Shown here: positions 63,586 to 64,000 of the stretch, in pieces
Numbering within the stretch: position 1 is the stretch's first letter
Layout of the letters: every line of letters starts with the position of its first letter
Assembly: GCA_034111875.1 (NCBI GenBank)
Contig: JAWUWK010000006.1
Span: forward strand, 5,670-69,669
Source of the DNA: Rs1 sp034111875
GTDB lineage: Bacteria; Pseudomonadota; Gammaproteobacteria; Pseudomonadales; Balneatricaceae
Length of the DNA stretch: 64,000 nucleotides
Direction of reading: 5' to 3'
Translations under genes and position numbers: made by a program
Notes under the pieces: generated by a model
What the model saw: the letters and a program-made list of their open reading frames with translations, nothing else
Database searches by the model: none
Told to the model about the DNA's origin: nothing

Positions 63586-63768
63586 TTAAGCTGCTAGGGC
63601 AGCTATGTGTTCGGCCATTAAATCACTTGGCGTTTTAAAACCCAACAACTTTCTTGGCCGTGTATTTAATCTTTCAACTGCTCGCCTAACCTCACACTGT
63701 GTTACTTTTTTCAAGTCGGTCTTTTTAGGAAAATACTGCCGAAGTAAACCAATAGTATTTTCCACTAG
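63586..63768 (-). pseudogene. IS30-family transposase C-terminal fragment
   Basis: The minus strand reads ENTIGLLRQYFPKKTDLKKV, then ERLNTRPRKLLGFKTPSDLM and ends AEHIAALAA with TAA at 63586-63588. This is the C-terminal catalytic end of IS30 transposases (Glu of the DDE in the first motif). The fragment is cut at 63768 exactly where the TGTCCGGTTAAAAA end begins, so a later insertion truncated it. Confidence 0.8.
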
Positions 63769-64000
63769 TGTCCGGTTAAAAATTTAACATTGAAAAATAC
63801 ATTTTTTCCACGCTATTTTTGTCTGGTTTTCGCCGTTTACCGCTTGGGTTTAACAGCTCCATAACACTTCTGCGCTCCATCAAGTTTGCGCCGACTAATA
63901 GGCTATTTTGATAGCGCTAATCGCTTATCTACTATTATAACTGACACAACTAACCTACTTAAGCAAGCGAACGCTCTACCAGATCTGACTATTAATGGGT
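63769..64000 (-). mobile_element. End of a further insertion sequence running off the window
   Basis: It begins with TGTCCGGTTAAAAA (63769-63782). Just inside, the minus strand encodes a C-terminal-looking peptide NLMERRSVMELLNPSGKRRK ending at a TAA (63776-63778) within the terminal motif, as is usual for transposase genes. Frames further in contain stops, so the copy is probably decayed. The family is not identified (IS4-like is a guess). Confidence 0.45.

Noticed and set aside
1..64000. CRISPR arrays, toxin-antitoxin, restriction-modification or phage-defence systems
   Set aside because: No regularly spaced repeats and no nuclease/methylase or toxin signatures beyond RecBCD were seen.

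Overview
The window reads as a stretch of chromosome from an AT-leaning, free-living, respiring gammaproteobacterium, probably marine. The evidence is a recC-recB-recD cluster, a contiguous gltA / sdhCDAB / sucA-sucB-lpd / sucC-sucD TCA block with lpd between sucB and sucC (the Pseudomonas/Cellvibrio-type order), a quinone-linked malate dehydrogenase (Mqo), a Gram-negative porin, MlaA, and a tRNA-Ala(GGC) beside gltX. The genus cannot be fixed from sequence reading alone.

Layout. 1-0.5 kb: end of a two-receiver response regulator (minus). 0.9-11.1 kb: an MFS transporter, a small unknown gene and recC-recB-recD, all plus strand. 11.2-18.5 kb: a tiny membrane peptide, an SH3/anchor envelope protein, mscS, yidD, mqo and ppnN, separated by long AT-rich gaps. 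18.8-21.5 kb: a probable cell-shape operon (membrane-anchored M23 endopeptidase overlapping a bactofilin, followed by a YafJ-type amidotransferase). 22.3-25.0 kb: a lipoprotein with a sulfite-oxidase-like fold but no cofactor cysteine, overlapping a GGDEF-EAL c-di-GMP enzyme. 25.3-35.5 kb: hrpA, a porin, mlaA, a Bcr/CflA transporter, tRNA-Ala, gltX and a periplasmic YHS-domain protein.

35.6-41.6 kb is a decay zone: remnants of a YfbK-like von Willebrand protein, an intact STAS protein, a frameshifted CheY, a CheA that stops where its CheW-binding domain should begin, and a heavily broken molybdopterin oxidoreductase. 41.6-55.4 kb is the intact TCA-cycle block, with structured leaders and several rho-independent or attenuator-like hairpins. 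55.6-59.1 kb: a sulfatase/phosphonate-monoester-hydrolase family enzyme, a universal stress protein and a YheT-type hydrolase. 59.4-64.0 kb is an insertion-sequence graveyard (IS21, IS3, IS30 and a fourth type) around one surviving small conserved gene (DUF6172-like).

The TCA genes together encode citrate synthase, succinate dehydrogenase, the 2-oxoglutarate dehydrogenase complex and succinyl-CoA synthetase; Mqo feeds malate electrons to quinone. No clearly new defence or biosynthetic system was found. The observations most worth a second look are the inverted-repeat-bounded element at 21784-22067, the cofactor-less lipoprotein/c-di-GMP pair, the paired DnaA boxes near 11.6 kb, the 43-residue membrane peptide with its own terminator, the response regulator whose first receiver lacks its phosphoacceptor, the MlaA without a lipobox, and the decaying chemotaxis and molybdoenzyme genes.
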